Below, one piece after another: positions 8,003 to 17,883 of a stretch of DNA of 64,000 nt. Each line of letters opens with the position of its first letter. The stretch's first letter is position 1. The notes under the pieces were generated by a model, which was given only the letters and a program-made list of their open reading frames with translations, made no database searches and had not been told where the DNA came from. This DNA comes from Bacteroidaceae bacterium (GTDB lineage Bacteria; Bacteroidota; Bacteroidia; Bacteroidales; Bacteroidaceae): assembly GCA_024401305.1 (NCBI GenBank), contig JAKSLI010000002.1, forward strand, positions 39,448-103,447. Reading direction: 5' to 3'. The translations under genes were made by a program, and so were the position numbers.

Positions 8003-8034
8003 CAAAGTTACGCTTTTTTCTTCGGTTTTGCAAA
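8003..8034 (-). promoter_or_regulatory. rlmH promoter with near-zero leader
   Basis: On the minus strand TTTG (8031-8034), a 20-bp spacer and TAACTTTG (8003-8010) match the Bacteroidota consensus. The start codon occupies 7995-7997. Confidence 0.7.
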
Positions 8035-8116
8035 ATCTACTTTACAAATAATGGCATCAAAATGCAAAAAAGTGGTTTTTTATCAATTAATTAACAAAGA
8101 TAGCTTTGCTTTTGTT

Positions 8117-8124
8117 TACCTTTG
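8117..8124 (+). promoter_or_regulatory. -7 box of the tamB-like gene
   Basis: TACCTTTG lies 12 bp before the ATG at 8137. It diverges from the rlmH promoter. Confidence 0.5.
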
Positions 8125-8136
8125 CAGTGAAATAAC

Positions 8137-11100
8137 ATGAAGAAGTTCCTAGCTCAACTTTTCAAAATAATCGTCTGGATGGTGGCTTCCATTTACTTTA
8201 TAGCCATCGTTCTGACGCATATCCCTTTTGTCCAAAAACGATTGGGAGAGGAAGTTGCTGCCGTTCTGGCAAAGGAGCTTGACACTTACGTAAGCATAGG
8301 CAGCATCAATCTTGGCTTCCTCAATCATGTTGTCATTGAGGATGTCGAGATTAAGGACAAACAGAAGGAAACACTGCTCAAGGCGGAAACAATAGCTGCC
8401 ACTCCCGACCTCCTTGACATTCTCAAGGGAAAGGTCACACTGAACGCGGCACAGCTCTTCGGCGCAAACATCAGGCTGTACAAAGAGACGGCGGATTCCG
8501 ACCTCAACTGCCAGTTCATCATCGACAAACTCAGCAATCCGGATAGCAAGGAACCTAGCAAACTGCAACTCCGCATAAACACTTGCATCATAAGGAACAC
8601 ATCCGTAACCTACGATCTCCGCTATCTTCCACAAAAGCATGGTGGCATCATCGATACCAACCATATCAAGCTTAGCAATCTCAGCGCAAATGTGGTGCTC
8701 TATGAACTCAAGGAAGGTGATATTGACCTTGCTATCAAGAAGTTGGCGTTCAAGGAAGCGAAAGGACTGGAACTGCAGAACCTGGCTTGCGATTTCTCGA
8801 AACAGAAGAATATCCTGAAGTTGAAGTCTGTTGACATGAGGCTCGCAGATGGCAGTTTACATTCCGACTCCATCACATACAACACCGACCGCAACAAGTT
8901 CCACGGTGATGTTGACGCAACATACAAGGACCTCTCGATAAACGCCCTGCTGTATGGCGGAGAAGAACAGATTGTTGTTGACAAGCTGAACATCAAGAAC
9001 GACGAAAACACCCTTCGTCTCCACGGCAAAGGTGCTGTTGACATTATGTCGCTCAAGGGCATAGAATGGCGAGCAGACATAACCGACTCGCACATAGATG
9101 TCCAGGAACTCAGGAAAACCGTTTACGACATCACGGGAGCAAGCATCGGACAGTTGCCAAAAGCCGTTGAAGACGCTCGATACATTAGTTTCTCTGGCAA
9201 GACAAACGGTTTGCTGGAGAACGGTTTCAAGGACAATCCGCTGGCAAAGATCAACGGAAACATTGACGGCGAACTCAAGTCTGGTTTCGGAGATGCCGTG
9301 CTCAACATCACGAAGACTCCTGAGAACCTGAATGCCAAGATAGACACCGACAACCTTCAGCTCGGCAAGATCCTGAACGATGGCAGATTCAATACTGTCA
9401 GCGCAAATCTGGAAACCTCAATGCCTGTTTCGCTCCTGTCATCACTTGGCAATGGCGTTCAGCTCGAGAACCTCCACGACTTGGCGTTGAAGGGCGAATT
9501 GAAGCACTTTGACTTCGACGGAAAGGCATTCAAGAACATCGTTGCCGACCTCACGCTCAACAACAGCATTCTTGACGGAAAACTGAAGGTCGCTCCACAG
9601 AATATCGCGTCGTTTGATGCCGATATGCACCTGAACATCAGCGGTTTGAAGGACAAGAAACTCATCGGACAGCTCACCCTCAACAATCTTTCGTACGAGA
9701 AATACCATCTCAACCAGGTTCATGCCGACCTGAAGGAGAACATGGCTGAAATCAAAACCGATTTGGCTGAGGCAACCATTACCGGCGACATTGACAAGAA
9801 GAACATAAACTCCGATGTCCATGTTTACGACATGGCAAAGGTTGACAAGATTCTGGGACTTGGCATTGATGCGCAAGGTGCTGTGGATGCCAATATTCAC
9901 CTCCGTGGCGACTCCATCTTCGGCAACATAAACTCACAGGAACTCAATGTCTCTTCATTGAATCTGCACAATGTGAATGCTGATTTCGACATGATTGGCA
10001 AGCGTATCAACTCGCAGATCACTCTCGACAACGGCAGCTATACCAACAATCTTCGCCTTGACTTCAAATCCACAGTCAATCTTCTGGAGAACGCCAATGG
10101 CGGCATTTCCGGTGTAGATGTAAACATCAAGCCTTCACAGGTCTTTGTTCGCGACACGCTCTTCAACATTTCTGACAGTCATGTTCGCTACAACAACAAT
10201 GTCTTGGCAATCCATGACCTTGAGATAAAGCACGGACAGCAGCATGTGATAATCAACGGACGCGCCGACAAGGAGTCGAACGATTCCATCGTTGCCGACA
10301 TCAACGACATTGATGTGCCATACATCCTTAACTTCGTGAAGTTCAGCTCTGTAAGTTTCGAAGGCAAGGCATCGGGCATGGCAGTGGTAAAGAAGCTGTT
10401 CTCTACTCCTGAGGCAAACGCCATGCTCACCGTCGAAGACTTCAAGTTCGAACACGGTCGCATGGGAACTCTCTACGCGAAAGCCTTCTGGAATGACGAG
10501 GATTCACAGATCGACATCGACGCTCTCTGCGACGACGAGGGCAGAACGACCAAGATTGACGGCTATGTATCGCCAAAACGCAACTACATCGACCTCGGCA
10601 TAGAAGCCAATAACACCCGTGGAGAGTTTGTCGGCAACTATTGCAAGAGCTTCCTTTCTAACACGGAGCTTGAGTGCACTGGCAACTGTCGCGTCTGGGG
10701 CGACCTCAGCTATGTGAACCTTACAGGCGTTCTCACCGCAACCGGAAAGATGCATGTGAAGGCGCTTGGCACTGACTACACCCTGAAGAATCAGGTGGTG
10801 GAAATGATCCCGAACGACATTGTCTTCATGAACGACACCATCCGCGACAAGTACGGTCGTATCGGCGTGGTCACTGGCAGTCTTCACCATCAGTATCTTT
10901 CTCGCCTTACCTTCGATGTCAATGTGAAGCCATACAACATGCTATGCTATGACTTCCCAACCTATGGCAACGAGATATTCTTCGGAAAGGCTTTCTGCTC
11001 AGGCGATTGCGACATAATCGGTCGCCCGGGAAGCATAACCTTCAATGTCAATGCGAAGGCTGAGAAGGGTTCGTTCATTGAATACAACGCTTCAAATCCG

Positions 11101-12210
11101 GATGCCATCACTGGCCAGCAGTTCATAAAGTGGAACAACCGCACCATCTACAAGAACGCTTTGCCAAGTTACGATGCCGACGATTTCAACTCCGACATCC
11201 GCCTGAATGTGACCGGAACCGTCGATCCGCAGTCAACTCTCCGCGTGCTCATGGACAGCAAGAGCGGCGACATGATTACGCTTCACGGCAGCGGCGACCT
11301 TCGTGCCACATATTATAATAAAGGAAAGTTCGAACTTTACGGCAACTACGCAGTGGAGTCGGGCACCTATAACATGACCATCCAGAACCTTATCCAGAAG
11401 AAGTTCCAGTTCCAGGATGGCAGTCAGATTGTCTTTGGCGGTGAACCTTACGACGCAGCCCTTTCGCTCAAGGCAAAATATTCGGTCAACGGCGTGCCGC
11501 TCAGCGACCTCCAGATAGGCAACAGCTTCAAGAACAACAATGTGCATGTGGACTGCATCATGGACATTACCGGCACTCCTGACCATCCTGTCGTGGACTT
11601 CGACCTTGACCTTCCTACCGTAAATGCCGACGCGAAGTCCATGATAAATTCGCTTCTGAACTCTGAGCAGGAAAAGAACCAGCAGGTAATCTACCTTCTT
11701 GCCATCGGTCGTTTCTATACGGCTGAGACTGCTGCCGGTGGCGATGCAGAGCGTCAGAGCCAGGCTTCGCTTGCCATGCAGAGTTTCCTGAGTGGAACTA
11801 TCAGTCAGCAGATAAACAATGCCCTCGGTGCTGTCACGAAAAACAACAACTGGAACCTCGGTGCAAACATTGCTCCGGGCGACGAAGGTCTTTACAATGC
11901 GGAATACGAAGGCTTGCTTTCCGGTTCGCTTCTCAACAACCGTCTGCTCATAAACGGCGAGTTTGGCTATCGCGACAACCCTAACTCATCGTCGTCGTTC
12001 ATCGGCGACTTCGATGTGCGCTATCTTCTTGTGCCAAACGGAAACATCGCTGTCCGCGTTTACAACCAGACCAACGACCGCTACTTTACCCGTTCTTCGC
12101 TCAATACGCAGGGTCTCGGTATGATCTTCAAGTACGACTTCCAGCGTATTCTCGCTCGCAAGCGCAGGAACTTCTTCAAGAACCTTTCTCGTGAAAAGGG
12201 TGCGAAATAG
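8137..12210 (+). CDS. TamB-like inter-membrane protein (translocation/assembly module, AsmA-like)
   Basis: A 1357-residue protein. There is an N-terminal signal anchor (about 8-30; FKIIVWMVASIYFIAIVLTH). A very long stretch of short beta-strand repeats follows, with YDTDNLQLGKIL-type alternation expected for the TamB/AsmA beta-groove. The C-terminal 400 residues are of TamB (DUF490) type, including YYNKGKFELYGNYAVESGTYN and FQFQDGSQIVFGGEPYDAAL. TamB-like proteins bridge the inner and outer membranes and are linked to phospholipid transport and outer-membrane protein assembly. The usual TamA/Omp85 partner is not adjacent. Length is normal for Bacteroidota homologues. Confidence 0.88.
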   Translation: MKKFLAQLFKIIVWMVASIYFIAIVLTHIPFVQKRLGEEVAAVLAKELDTYVSIGSINLGFLNHVVIEDVEIKDKQKETLLKAETIAATPDLLDILKGKVTLNAAQLFGANIRLYKETADSDLNCQFIIDKLSNPDSKEPSKLQLRINTCIIRNTSVTYDLRYLPQKHGGIIDTNHIKLSNLSANVVLYELKEGDIDLAIKKLAFKEAKGLELQNLACDFSKQKNILKLKSVDMRLADGSLHSDSITYNTDRNKFHGDVDATYKDLSINALLYGGEEQIVVDKLNIKNDENTLRLHGKGAVDIMSLKGIEWRADITDSHIDVQELRKTVYDITGASIGQLPKAVEDARYISFSGKTNGLLENGFKDNPLAKINGNIDGELKSGFGDAVLNITKTPENLNAKIDTDNLQLGKILNDGRFNTVSANLETSMPVSLLSSLGNGVQLENLHDLALKGELKHFDFDGKAFKNIVADLTLNNSILDGKLKVAPQNIASFDADMHLNISGLKDKKLIGQLTLNNLSYEKYHLNQVHADLKENMAEIKTDLAEATITGDIDKKNINSDVHVYDMAKVDKILGLGIDAQGAVDANIHLRGDSIFGNINSQELNVSSLNLHNVNADFDMIGKRINSQITLDNGSYTNNLRLDFKSTVNLLENANGGISGVDVNIKPSQVFVRDTLFNISDSHVRYNNNVLAIHDLEIKHGQQHVIINGRADKESNDSIVADINDIDVPYILNFVKFSSVSFEGKASGMAVVKKLFSTPEANAMLTVEDFKFEHGRMGTLYAKAFWNDEDSQIDIDALCDDEGRTTKIDGYVSPKRNYIDLGIEANNTRGEFVGNYCKSFLSNTELECTGNCRVWGDLSYVNLTGVLTATGKMHVKALGTDYTLKNQVVEMIPNDIVFMNDTIRDKYGRIGVVTGSLHHQYLSRLTFDVNVKPYNMLCYDFPTYGNEIFFGKAFCSGDCDIIGRPGSITFNVNAKAEKGSFIEYNASNPDAITGQQFIKWNNRTIYKNALPSYDADDFNSDIRLNVTGTVDPQSTLRVLMDSKSGDMITLHGSGDLRATYYNKGKFELYGNYAVESGTYNMTIQNLIQKKFQFQDGSQIVFGGEPYDAALSLKAKYSVNGVPLSDLQIGNSFKNNNVHVDCIMDITGTPDHPVVDFDLDLPTVNADAKSMINSLLNSEQEKNQQVIYLLAIGRFYTAETAAGGDAERQSQASLAMQSFLSGTISQQINNALGAVTKNNNWNLGANIAPGDEGLYNAEYEGLLSGSLLNNRLLINGEFGYRDNPNSSSSFIGDFDVRYLLVPNGNIAVRVYNQTNDRYFTRSSLNTQGLGMIFKYDFQRILARKRRNFFKNLSREKGAK

Positions 12211-12319
12211 TTCGCATCCTTAAGATGCCATTTTGGCACATGGACATTACAAACATCAAGTTTTCAACAACAAAGAAATGATTTGTATGCATTTCATTTT
12301 TTTCTCGTTCTAAAATCCT

Positions 12320-12327
12320 TAACTTTG
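12320..12327 (+). promoter_or_regulatory. -7 box upstream of susC
   Basis: TAACTTTG sits about 155 bp before the susC ATG, leaving a long leader. The leader contains ACGTCGCGAATATCGTGCGT, which may fold. No known riboswitch was recognised. Confidence 0.55.
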
Positions 12328-12481
12328 CGCCATGAAATCAATGACTAACCGTTATTAGACTAACCCTACGACAAAGGAAGAGACGTCGCGAATATCGTGC
12401 GTACATTAATTATAATAACCCTGTGTAATGACCAACAGTTAAGGAAAAATCCACAATAATACATAACCAAATTTATCAACA

Positions 12482-15400
12482 ATGAACTTAAAAAACCAAC
12501 TCAAAAGGGCGTTCATGCTGCTTTGTGTCAGTATGATTGCTTTGGTATCTTACGCTCAGCAGCATGTGTCGGGCGTTGTTAAGGATGCCAATGGTGAGCC
12601 GCTTATTGGTGTTTCAGTGATTATCAAGGGCACTTCTCAAGGTGCTGTCACTGACATCGACGGCAAGTATTCAATTCCTAGCGTCAACAAGAACGATGTG
12701 CTGACATTCTCTTACATCGGCTACACTTCGCAGGAAATCAAGGTTGGCTCTCAGAGCACAATCGACGTTTCGCTTACTGACGACAACAAGGCTCTTGAAG
12801 AGGTTGTAGTTGTCGGTTACGGTACAATGAAGAAGAAGGACCTCACTGGTTCCGTAGCTTCAGTAAAGACCGAAGACCTTGGCAAGGTGGCAGGTGCAAA
12901 CGCTCTCCAGGCTATGCAGGCAAAGGTTCCTGGTGTTGACCTCCAGCAGAGCGATGGTCAGGCAGGTGCTGGCGTAAGCATCAAGCTTCGTGGTAACCGT
13001 TCTATCCTCGCATCAAACAACCCTCTCATCCTCGTTGATGGTGTTGAGTACGGTTCAAATCTTGACATCCCTGCTTCTGAAATCGAGTCTATGGACATCC
13101 TCAAGGACGCTGCTTCTACAGCCATCTACGGTACAAAGGGTGCCAATGGTGTAATCATCATCACTACAAAGCGCGGTCAGGCTGGCAAGACTCGCGTAGG
13201 TTTCAATGCTTACCTCTCTTTCAACAGCCCAACAAATGTTGTCAAGCCAATGTACGGCGACAAGGAAGTTCAGCGCCTCGTAGATGCTGCAAACTACAAG
13301 ACTGCACAGGCTAATGGCTGGGACTTCTCTACTGGCAATGCTACAGCAGAGAGCATTCTCGGTGGTGCTGTTCACTCTTACTCTGGCCTCAACCTCTACA
13401 ACGACATCGTAAAGGATGGTTCTTACACTGACTGGTTCGACTTGATTCTCCAGAACAGCGTTTCACAGAACTACGAGGTTAACGTAAGTGGTGGTACAGA
13501 GAAGACAAACTTCAACATCGCCATGTCTATGATGGACGCAAAGGGTATCATGAAAAACGATGTCTTCAAGCGTTACACTGGCCGTGCAAACATCGACCAC
13601 AAGATCAACAAGATTGTTAAGGTTGGTACTTCACTCTCTTACACTTTCCGCGACAACGACAGACGTAACGGTAGCGTTTATGGTCTTGCACAGAAGATGA
13701 CAACAATCGCTCATCCATACGATGCTGAAGGCAATGTCATCCCAAAGCCAAGCTACTTCTACGATGCTCACGGTAACCCACTCCTCGACGAGGTGGAAGG
13801 TGCTTTCCAGCACAACATCGAGACATCACGCTTCTTCGGTAGCGCTTACATCCAGCTCAACCCAATCAAGGGCTTGAACATCAAGAGCAACCTTACTCTC
13901 GATCGTTCTGCTCAGCGCGATGGTACTTACAACGATATGAACAGCGTAGGTCGTTTCCAGACTCCTACTACTTCATACATCAGCATCTTCAACAACTACA
14001 GCACAAAGTATGTATGGCAGAACACTGCTAACTACAACTTCAATGTAGGTGAGGCTCACGATCTCACAGCTCTCCTCGGTCACGAAATGACTCAGACTGT
14101 AAAGGAGGCTAACGGCATCGAAGGCGACGCAGGTGCAGAGCACTACTATCAGGGTGCATTCTATGATGTATCAAAGATCGCTGCTCCAAAGGTAACATCT
14201 TCATACGTAAAGACAGCCATGATGTCTTACTTCGCTCGTCTCAACTACTCTTACCTTGGCCGCTATCTCCTCCAGGCTTCAGTTCGTGCCGATGGTTCTT
14301 CTGTACTTGCTGGCGGTCACAAGTGGGGTTACTTCCCATCAGTGAGCGCTGGTTGGCGTCTTTCAGAGGAAGAGTGGATGAAGAGCACTAAGTCTTGGCT
14401 CGACAACCTGAAGTTCCGTCTCTCTTGGGGTCTCTCTGGTAACGCTGCCATCGAGGCTTACCAGACTCTCGCTACAATCTCTGCCATCGTGCCAAACTCT
14501 GTGAACAAGGCTCCTATGACTCTTGCCAACACAAACCTCACATGGGAGAAGACTTCTGCATTCAACATTGGTCTTGACTTCGGCTTCCTCAATGGTCGTC
14601 TCGGCGGTAGCATCGACTACTACATGACCAACACTTACGACCTTCTCTACTACATGACAGCTCCTGCTTCATCTGTTTATACTTCTACAATCGGCAATGT
14701 TGGTGAGACTAAGGGTAACGGTCTAGAAATCGCTCTCAACGCAACTCCTGTTCGCACAAAGGATTTCTCTTGGGACATCAATGCTTCTCTCACAATGTCA
14801 AAGGACGAGGTTTCAAAGCTTCGTGACGGCGTTGACGAGGTTATCAGCGGTAGCGACATCCTCAAGGTTGGCGAGCCTGTAAGCGCTTTCTATCAGTATG
14901 AGGCTCAGAACTGTTGGGGTATTGGTGAGTTCGACAAGTATGTTGCCGACAACTACACTTCTCAGGGCAAGACATTCACTAAGCCTTACGACGAGTATGG
15001 CAACCCAGGTACACTCCGCGTTGTTGACCAGAACGCTGATGGCACTATCGACGATATGGATAAGATCATCTACAACCGTTCTCCAAAGGCTATCCTCGGT
15101 ATGACAAACTCATTCTCTTACAAGAACTTCGCTCTCTCTGTACAGATGATGGCTCGTCTCGGTGGATACATGAACTATGGTGGTTACGGTCTCTACACTT
15201 ACGACAACTCTAACTGGGGCGACCTCAGCTACTGGACACCAGAGAACACTAACACTATCATTCCTTCACCAGGTACTTCTTCAAAGGCTGGTGGTGAATA
15301 CCAGTCGGCTGTTCGTATGGTTAGCGCTGACTACTTCAAGATCAAGGACATCACGCTCTCTTACAATTTCGACAAGAAACTCTTGAAGAAGGCATTTATC

Positions 15401-15538
15401 CAGAACGCTAAGGTTTACTGCTCTTTCAAGAACTTCATTACTACAGGTAAGATTAGCGGTTACGACTCAGAGCGTGGCGGTTCTGTAAACTTCCCACTCT
15501 CAAAGCAGGTTGTTGTTGGTCTTAACGTAACATTCTAA
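12482..15538 (+). CDS. SusC-like TonB-dependent outer-membrane transporter
   Basis: A 1018-residue protein with a signal peptide. A carboxypeptidase-D-like barrel domain follows (about 27-105; VSGVVKDANGEPLIGVSV). The SusC signature EEVVVVGYGTMKKKDLTGSV lies near residue 103, then the plug (LRGNRSILASNNPLILVDGV), then a 22-strand barrel ending in Phe (VVVGLNVTF). SusC proteins pull oligosaccharides or peptides through the outer membrane in a TonB-dependent way, with SusD as lid. Codons are much more biased (CTC, TCT, GCT, AAG) than in the preceding gene, as in highly expressed genes. No local sigma/anti-sigma or hybrid two-component regulator was found, and the substrate is unknown. Confidence 0.95.
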   Translation: MNLKNQLKRAFMLLCVSMIALVSYAQQHVSGVVKDANGEPLIGVSVIIKGTSQGAVTDIDGKYSIPSVNKNDVLTFSYIGYTSQEIKVGSQSTIDVSLTDDNKALEEVVVVGYGTMKKKDLTGSVASVKTEDLGKVAGANALQAMQAKVPGVDLQQSDGQAGAGVSIKLRGNRSILASNNPLILVDGVEYGSNLDIPASEIESMDILKDAASTAIYGTKGANGVIIITTKRGQAGKTRVGFNAYLSFNSPTNVVKPMYGDKEVQRLVDAANYKTAQANGWDFSTGNATAESILGGAVHSYSGLNLYNDIVKDGSYTDWFDLILQNSVSQNYEVNVSGGTEKTNFNIAMSMMDAKGIMKNDVFKRYTGRANIDHKINKIVKVGTSLSYTFRDNDRRNGSVYGLAQKMTTIAHPYDAEGNVIPKPSYFYDAHGNPLLDEVEGAFQHNIETSRFFGSAYIQLNPIKGLNIKSNLTLDRSAQRDGTYNDMNSVGRFQTPTTSYISIFNNYSTKYVWQNTANYNFNVGEAHDLTALLGHEMTQTVKEANGIEGDAGAEHYYQGAFYDVSKIAAPKVTSSYVKTAMMSYFARLNYSYLGRYLLQASVRADGSSVLAGGHKWGYFPSVSAGWRLSEEEWMKSTKSWLDNLKFRLSWGLSGNAAIEAYQTLATISAIVPNSVNKAPMTLANTNLTWEKTSAFNIGLDFGFLNGRLGGSIDYYMTNTYDLLYYMTAPASSVYTSTIGNVGETKGNGLEIALNATPVRTKDFSWDINASLTMSKDEVSKLRDGVDEVISGSDILKVGEPVSAFYQYEAQNCWGIGEFDKYVADNYTSQGKTFTKPYDEYGNPGTLRVVDQNADGTIDDMDKIIYNRSPKAILGMTNSFSYKNFALSVQMMARLGGYMNYGGYGLYTYDNSNWGDLSYWTPENTNTIIPSPGTSSKAGGEYQSAVRMVSADYFKIKDITLSYNFDKKLLKKAFIQNAKVYCSFKNFITTGKISGYDSERGGSVNFPLSKQVVVGLNVTF

Positions 15539-15541
15539 AAT

Positions 15542-15548
15542 AAGGAGG
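15542..15548 (+). promoter_or_regulatory. Shine-Dalgarno sequence that decides the susD start
   Basis: AAGGAGG lies 9 bp before the ATG at 15558 and directly against the ATG at 15549. The spacing favours 15558. Such sites are otherwise rare in this window. Confidence 0.6.
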
Positions 15549-15557
15549 ATGATTAAC

Positions 15558-17714
15558 ATGAAAAAATTACTAAGCATATTCTTCGCCGCTACTGCTATGG
15601 TGGGTGGCATGACTTCCTGCTCTGACTTCCTCGAAGAGGACAACAAGACAGGTGAAACAGCAGACCTCGCTTACCAGACCGTTGCAGGTATCGACGGACT
15701 TGTAAACTCTGCTTACGCATACACTCGTGGTTGGTGGGGCAAGGAGCCTTCGCTCGGTCTCGCTGAGATGGGTTCTGACCTCTTCTACTATGGCTACGAC
15801 AACAAGCAGAAGTCTCTCTGCTCTTACGATATCTCTCCAGAGTGCTATGGCTTCGGTTCTACATCAGGTACTAACGCCGTTAACGACAACCACTGTCTCG
15901 ACCAGTACTGGGAGCTCTTCTATGCAGGTATCGACGTATGTAACAACACTATCAAATACGTTCCTGAATGTACAGCGATCACAAAGGAGAAGCAGGATGC
16001 CTACCTTGGTGATGCTTACTTCCTCCGTGCGCTCTACTACTCACAGATGGTAGCTCTCTGGGGACCTATCCCTTACAACTCAGAGGCATTCTCTTCTACT
16101 AACAGCTCTCCTGTACGTGTGCCAGAGGCTCAGGTTTACAAGAACATCCTTGACGACCTCAAGATGGCTATGGACAAGTTCAAGGCTGGTAATGTTACCA
16201 AGGCTGCTCAGGCTACAGGTCTTGGTCGTGCTACATACTACTCTGCAGAAGCTCTCTACGCTCGTGTAGCTCTTTACGCAGCTTCATGGCTTGGCGCTAA
16301 CGCAGTGGAAGGTTATGGCAACCTCTATGAGGAGGCAAAGAAGGCTGCTGCTGATGTTATTGATAACTCTGGTGCTTCTCTCTACGACCGCTATACTGAC
16401 ACTTGGAACCTCAAGAATGAGGAAGCTAACGTGAACAAGGAGAACCTCTTCGCCACTCACTACGGTCAGAACGTAAGCGGTGACACAGAGAACTGTGTTC
16501 CTTATCGTTTCGCTGATAATGGTACTGGTAACTTCAACTCTCTCCTCACTCGTACTGGTTATTCACGCGGTGGATCTGCAATGCTCCTCATGTTCGTTTC
16601 TCTTTGGAACAACGGTGCTGCTGACCTCGGCGGTTCAGGTAACAAGAACACTTGCATCTTCCAGCGTGTTACTACTGCTGCTACAGGCCTTATGCCTTCT
16701 AAGAAGACAGGTGCAAACATCGATTGCGCTAAGTACTATTCTCCATACGGTCGTGGCTTCACTCGCTATGTACCTTCTCTCTATCTCTGGCAGGAGCTTG
16801 ACAAGATCAAGAACACTGACCAGCGTTACAACGGTACAATGCTCTGCGAGTACAACTGCCCTGCAGACCTCGCTGACAACGCTGCAAAGTATCCAAAGAT
16901 GGGTGAGCAGGTTGAGAAGTCATACGATGAGGCATACAAGGAAGACGGCAACTACTTCAATGGTGGTGTTCACGCTATCGTTTATGCTATGATGGACGGT
17001 AACTCAGAAGAAGGTAAGAAACTCCAGGCTGAGGCTAAGGACAAGTATCGTCTCCAGTTCGCTTTCGGTGGTGATATCCCTGTCTATACTTCTGGCGATT
17101 TGGCTACTGCTGTTCCTACAGAGGGTGGCAAGGCTACATCTGACGTATATGGTGACAACCGTTACAGCGATGCTAAGATCGAAGGTCGTCGTTCTTTCCC
17201 TGGTATCAAGAAGTTCCTTGACGATCAGGTTGACGAGACTTACTCAAGCCTTACTTACGACATCTCTCCTCGCGACATCATGGTTCTTCGTCTTGCTGAA
17301 ATGTACCTCATCAAGGCTGAGGCTGAGATGCAGACTAGCGGAAACGCCATGGCTACTCTCAACGAGCTTCGTGCTAAGCGTGCTTACGCTGGTGCCGACA
17401 ACTCTATCCAGACAGTTTACGGCGAGTCAAGCGTAACAATCGAGACTATCCTCCGTGAGCGTGCTCTCGAACTCTGTGGTGAGTTCCAGCGTTGGTTCGA
17501 CCTCAAGCGTACACACAAGCTCATCGACTATGTTAAGGCTCGTAACGCTCAGGCATCTAAGAACATCGCTGTTAAGCACTACTATCGTCCAATCCCTGTT
17601 ACAGAGTTTGAATCAGTACAGAACCGTGGCGATATCTCTGTTCAGCAGGATAATAACGGTGTAATGATGTACAACGAGACTGCCGCTACATTCTGGCAGA
17701 ACCCAGGATATTAA
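15558..17714 (+). CDS. SusD/RagB-like surface nutrient-binding lipoprotein
   Basis: A 718-residue protein. MKKLLSIFFAATAMVGGMTSC ends in a lipobox Cys at about residue 21. SusD features follow: TPR-like helices (DAYFLRALYYSQMVALWG, ALYARVALYAASW), the conserved late motifs MVLRLAEMYLIKAEAEM and LRERALELCGEFQRWFDLKR, and the ending YRPIPVTEFESVQNR. It is anchored in the outer membrane and captures glycans for the SusC partner, whose stop codon lies 19 bp upstream of the chosen start. Codon bias equals that of susC. It is longer than typical SusD (about 550 aa) because of insertions around residues 300-520. A GC-rich hairpin and a terminator follow. Confidence 0.95.
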   Translation: MKKLLSIFFAATAMVGGMTSCSDFLEEDNKTGETADLAYQTVAGIDGLVNSAYAYTRGWWGKEPSLGLAEMGSDLFYYGYDNKQKSLCSYDISPECYGFGSTSGTNAVNDNHCLDQYWELFYAGIDVCNNTIKYVPECTAITKEKQDAYLGDAYFLRALYYSQMVALWGPIPYNSEAFSSTNSSPVRVPEAQVYKNILDDLKMAMDKFKAGNVTKAAQATGLGRATYYSAEALYARVALYAASWLGANAVEGYGNLYEEAKKAAADVIDNSGASLYDRYTDTWNLKNEEANVNKENLFATHYGQNVSGDTENCVPYRFADNGTGNFNSLLTRTGYSRGGSAMLLMFVSLWNNGAADLGGSGNKNTCIFQRVTTAATGLMPSKKTGANIDCAKYYSPYGRGFTRYVPSLYLWQELDKIKNTDQRYNGTMLCEYNCPADLADNAAKYPKMGEQVEKSYDEAYKEDGNYFNGGVHAIVYAMMDGNSEEGKKLQAEAKDKYRLQFAFGGDIPVYTSGDLATAVPTEGGKATSDVYGDNRYSDAKIEGRRSFPGIKKFLDDQVDETYSSLTYDISPRDIMVLRLAEMYLIKAEAEMQTSGNAMATLNELRAKRAYAGADNSIQTVYGESSVTIETILRERALELCGEFQRWFDLKRTHKLIDYVKARNAQASKNIAVKHYYRPIPVTEFESVQNRGDISVQQDNNGVMMYNETAATFWQNPGY

Positions 17715-17761
17715 TCACTATTCATCCGACTCCCCACGTGGGAGTTGGATTGCATAAAAAT

Positions 17762-17803
17762 AGCGCAGACATCTATTTCCTTAGGTGTCTGCGCTTTTCT
17801 TTA
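17762..17803 (+). terminator. Rho-independent terminator of the susCD operon
   Basis: GCGCAGACATCT pairs with AGGTGTCTGCGC around an eight-base loop, followed by TTTTCTTT. A second hairpin (CCGACTCCCCACGTGGGAGTTGG) lies just upstream at about 17729. Confidence 0.85.
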
Positions 17804-17837
17804 TATATTATTCAACTTTTGTCTGTGCTCGTATCCT

Positions 17838-17882
17838 TACAACCTTCCAACCTTATAACCTTATAACCTTAAACCCTCACAA
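17838..17882. repeat. AACCTTATAACC tandem repeat
   Basis: About four degenerate copies of the AACCTTATA unit lie between the susD terminator and the fucP-like stop codon. Confidence 0.7.
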
Positions 17883-17883
17883 C

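Noticed and set aside
12328-12481. Riboswitch in the susC leader
   Set aside because: The leader is long and may fold, but no known riboswitch core could be matched by eye.
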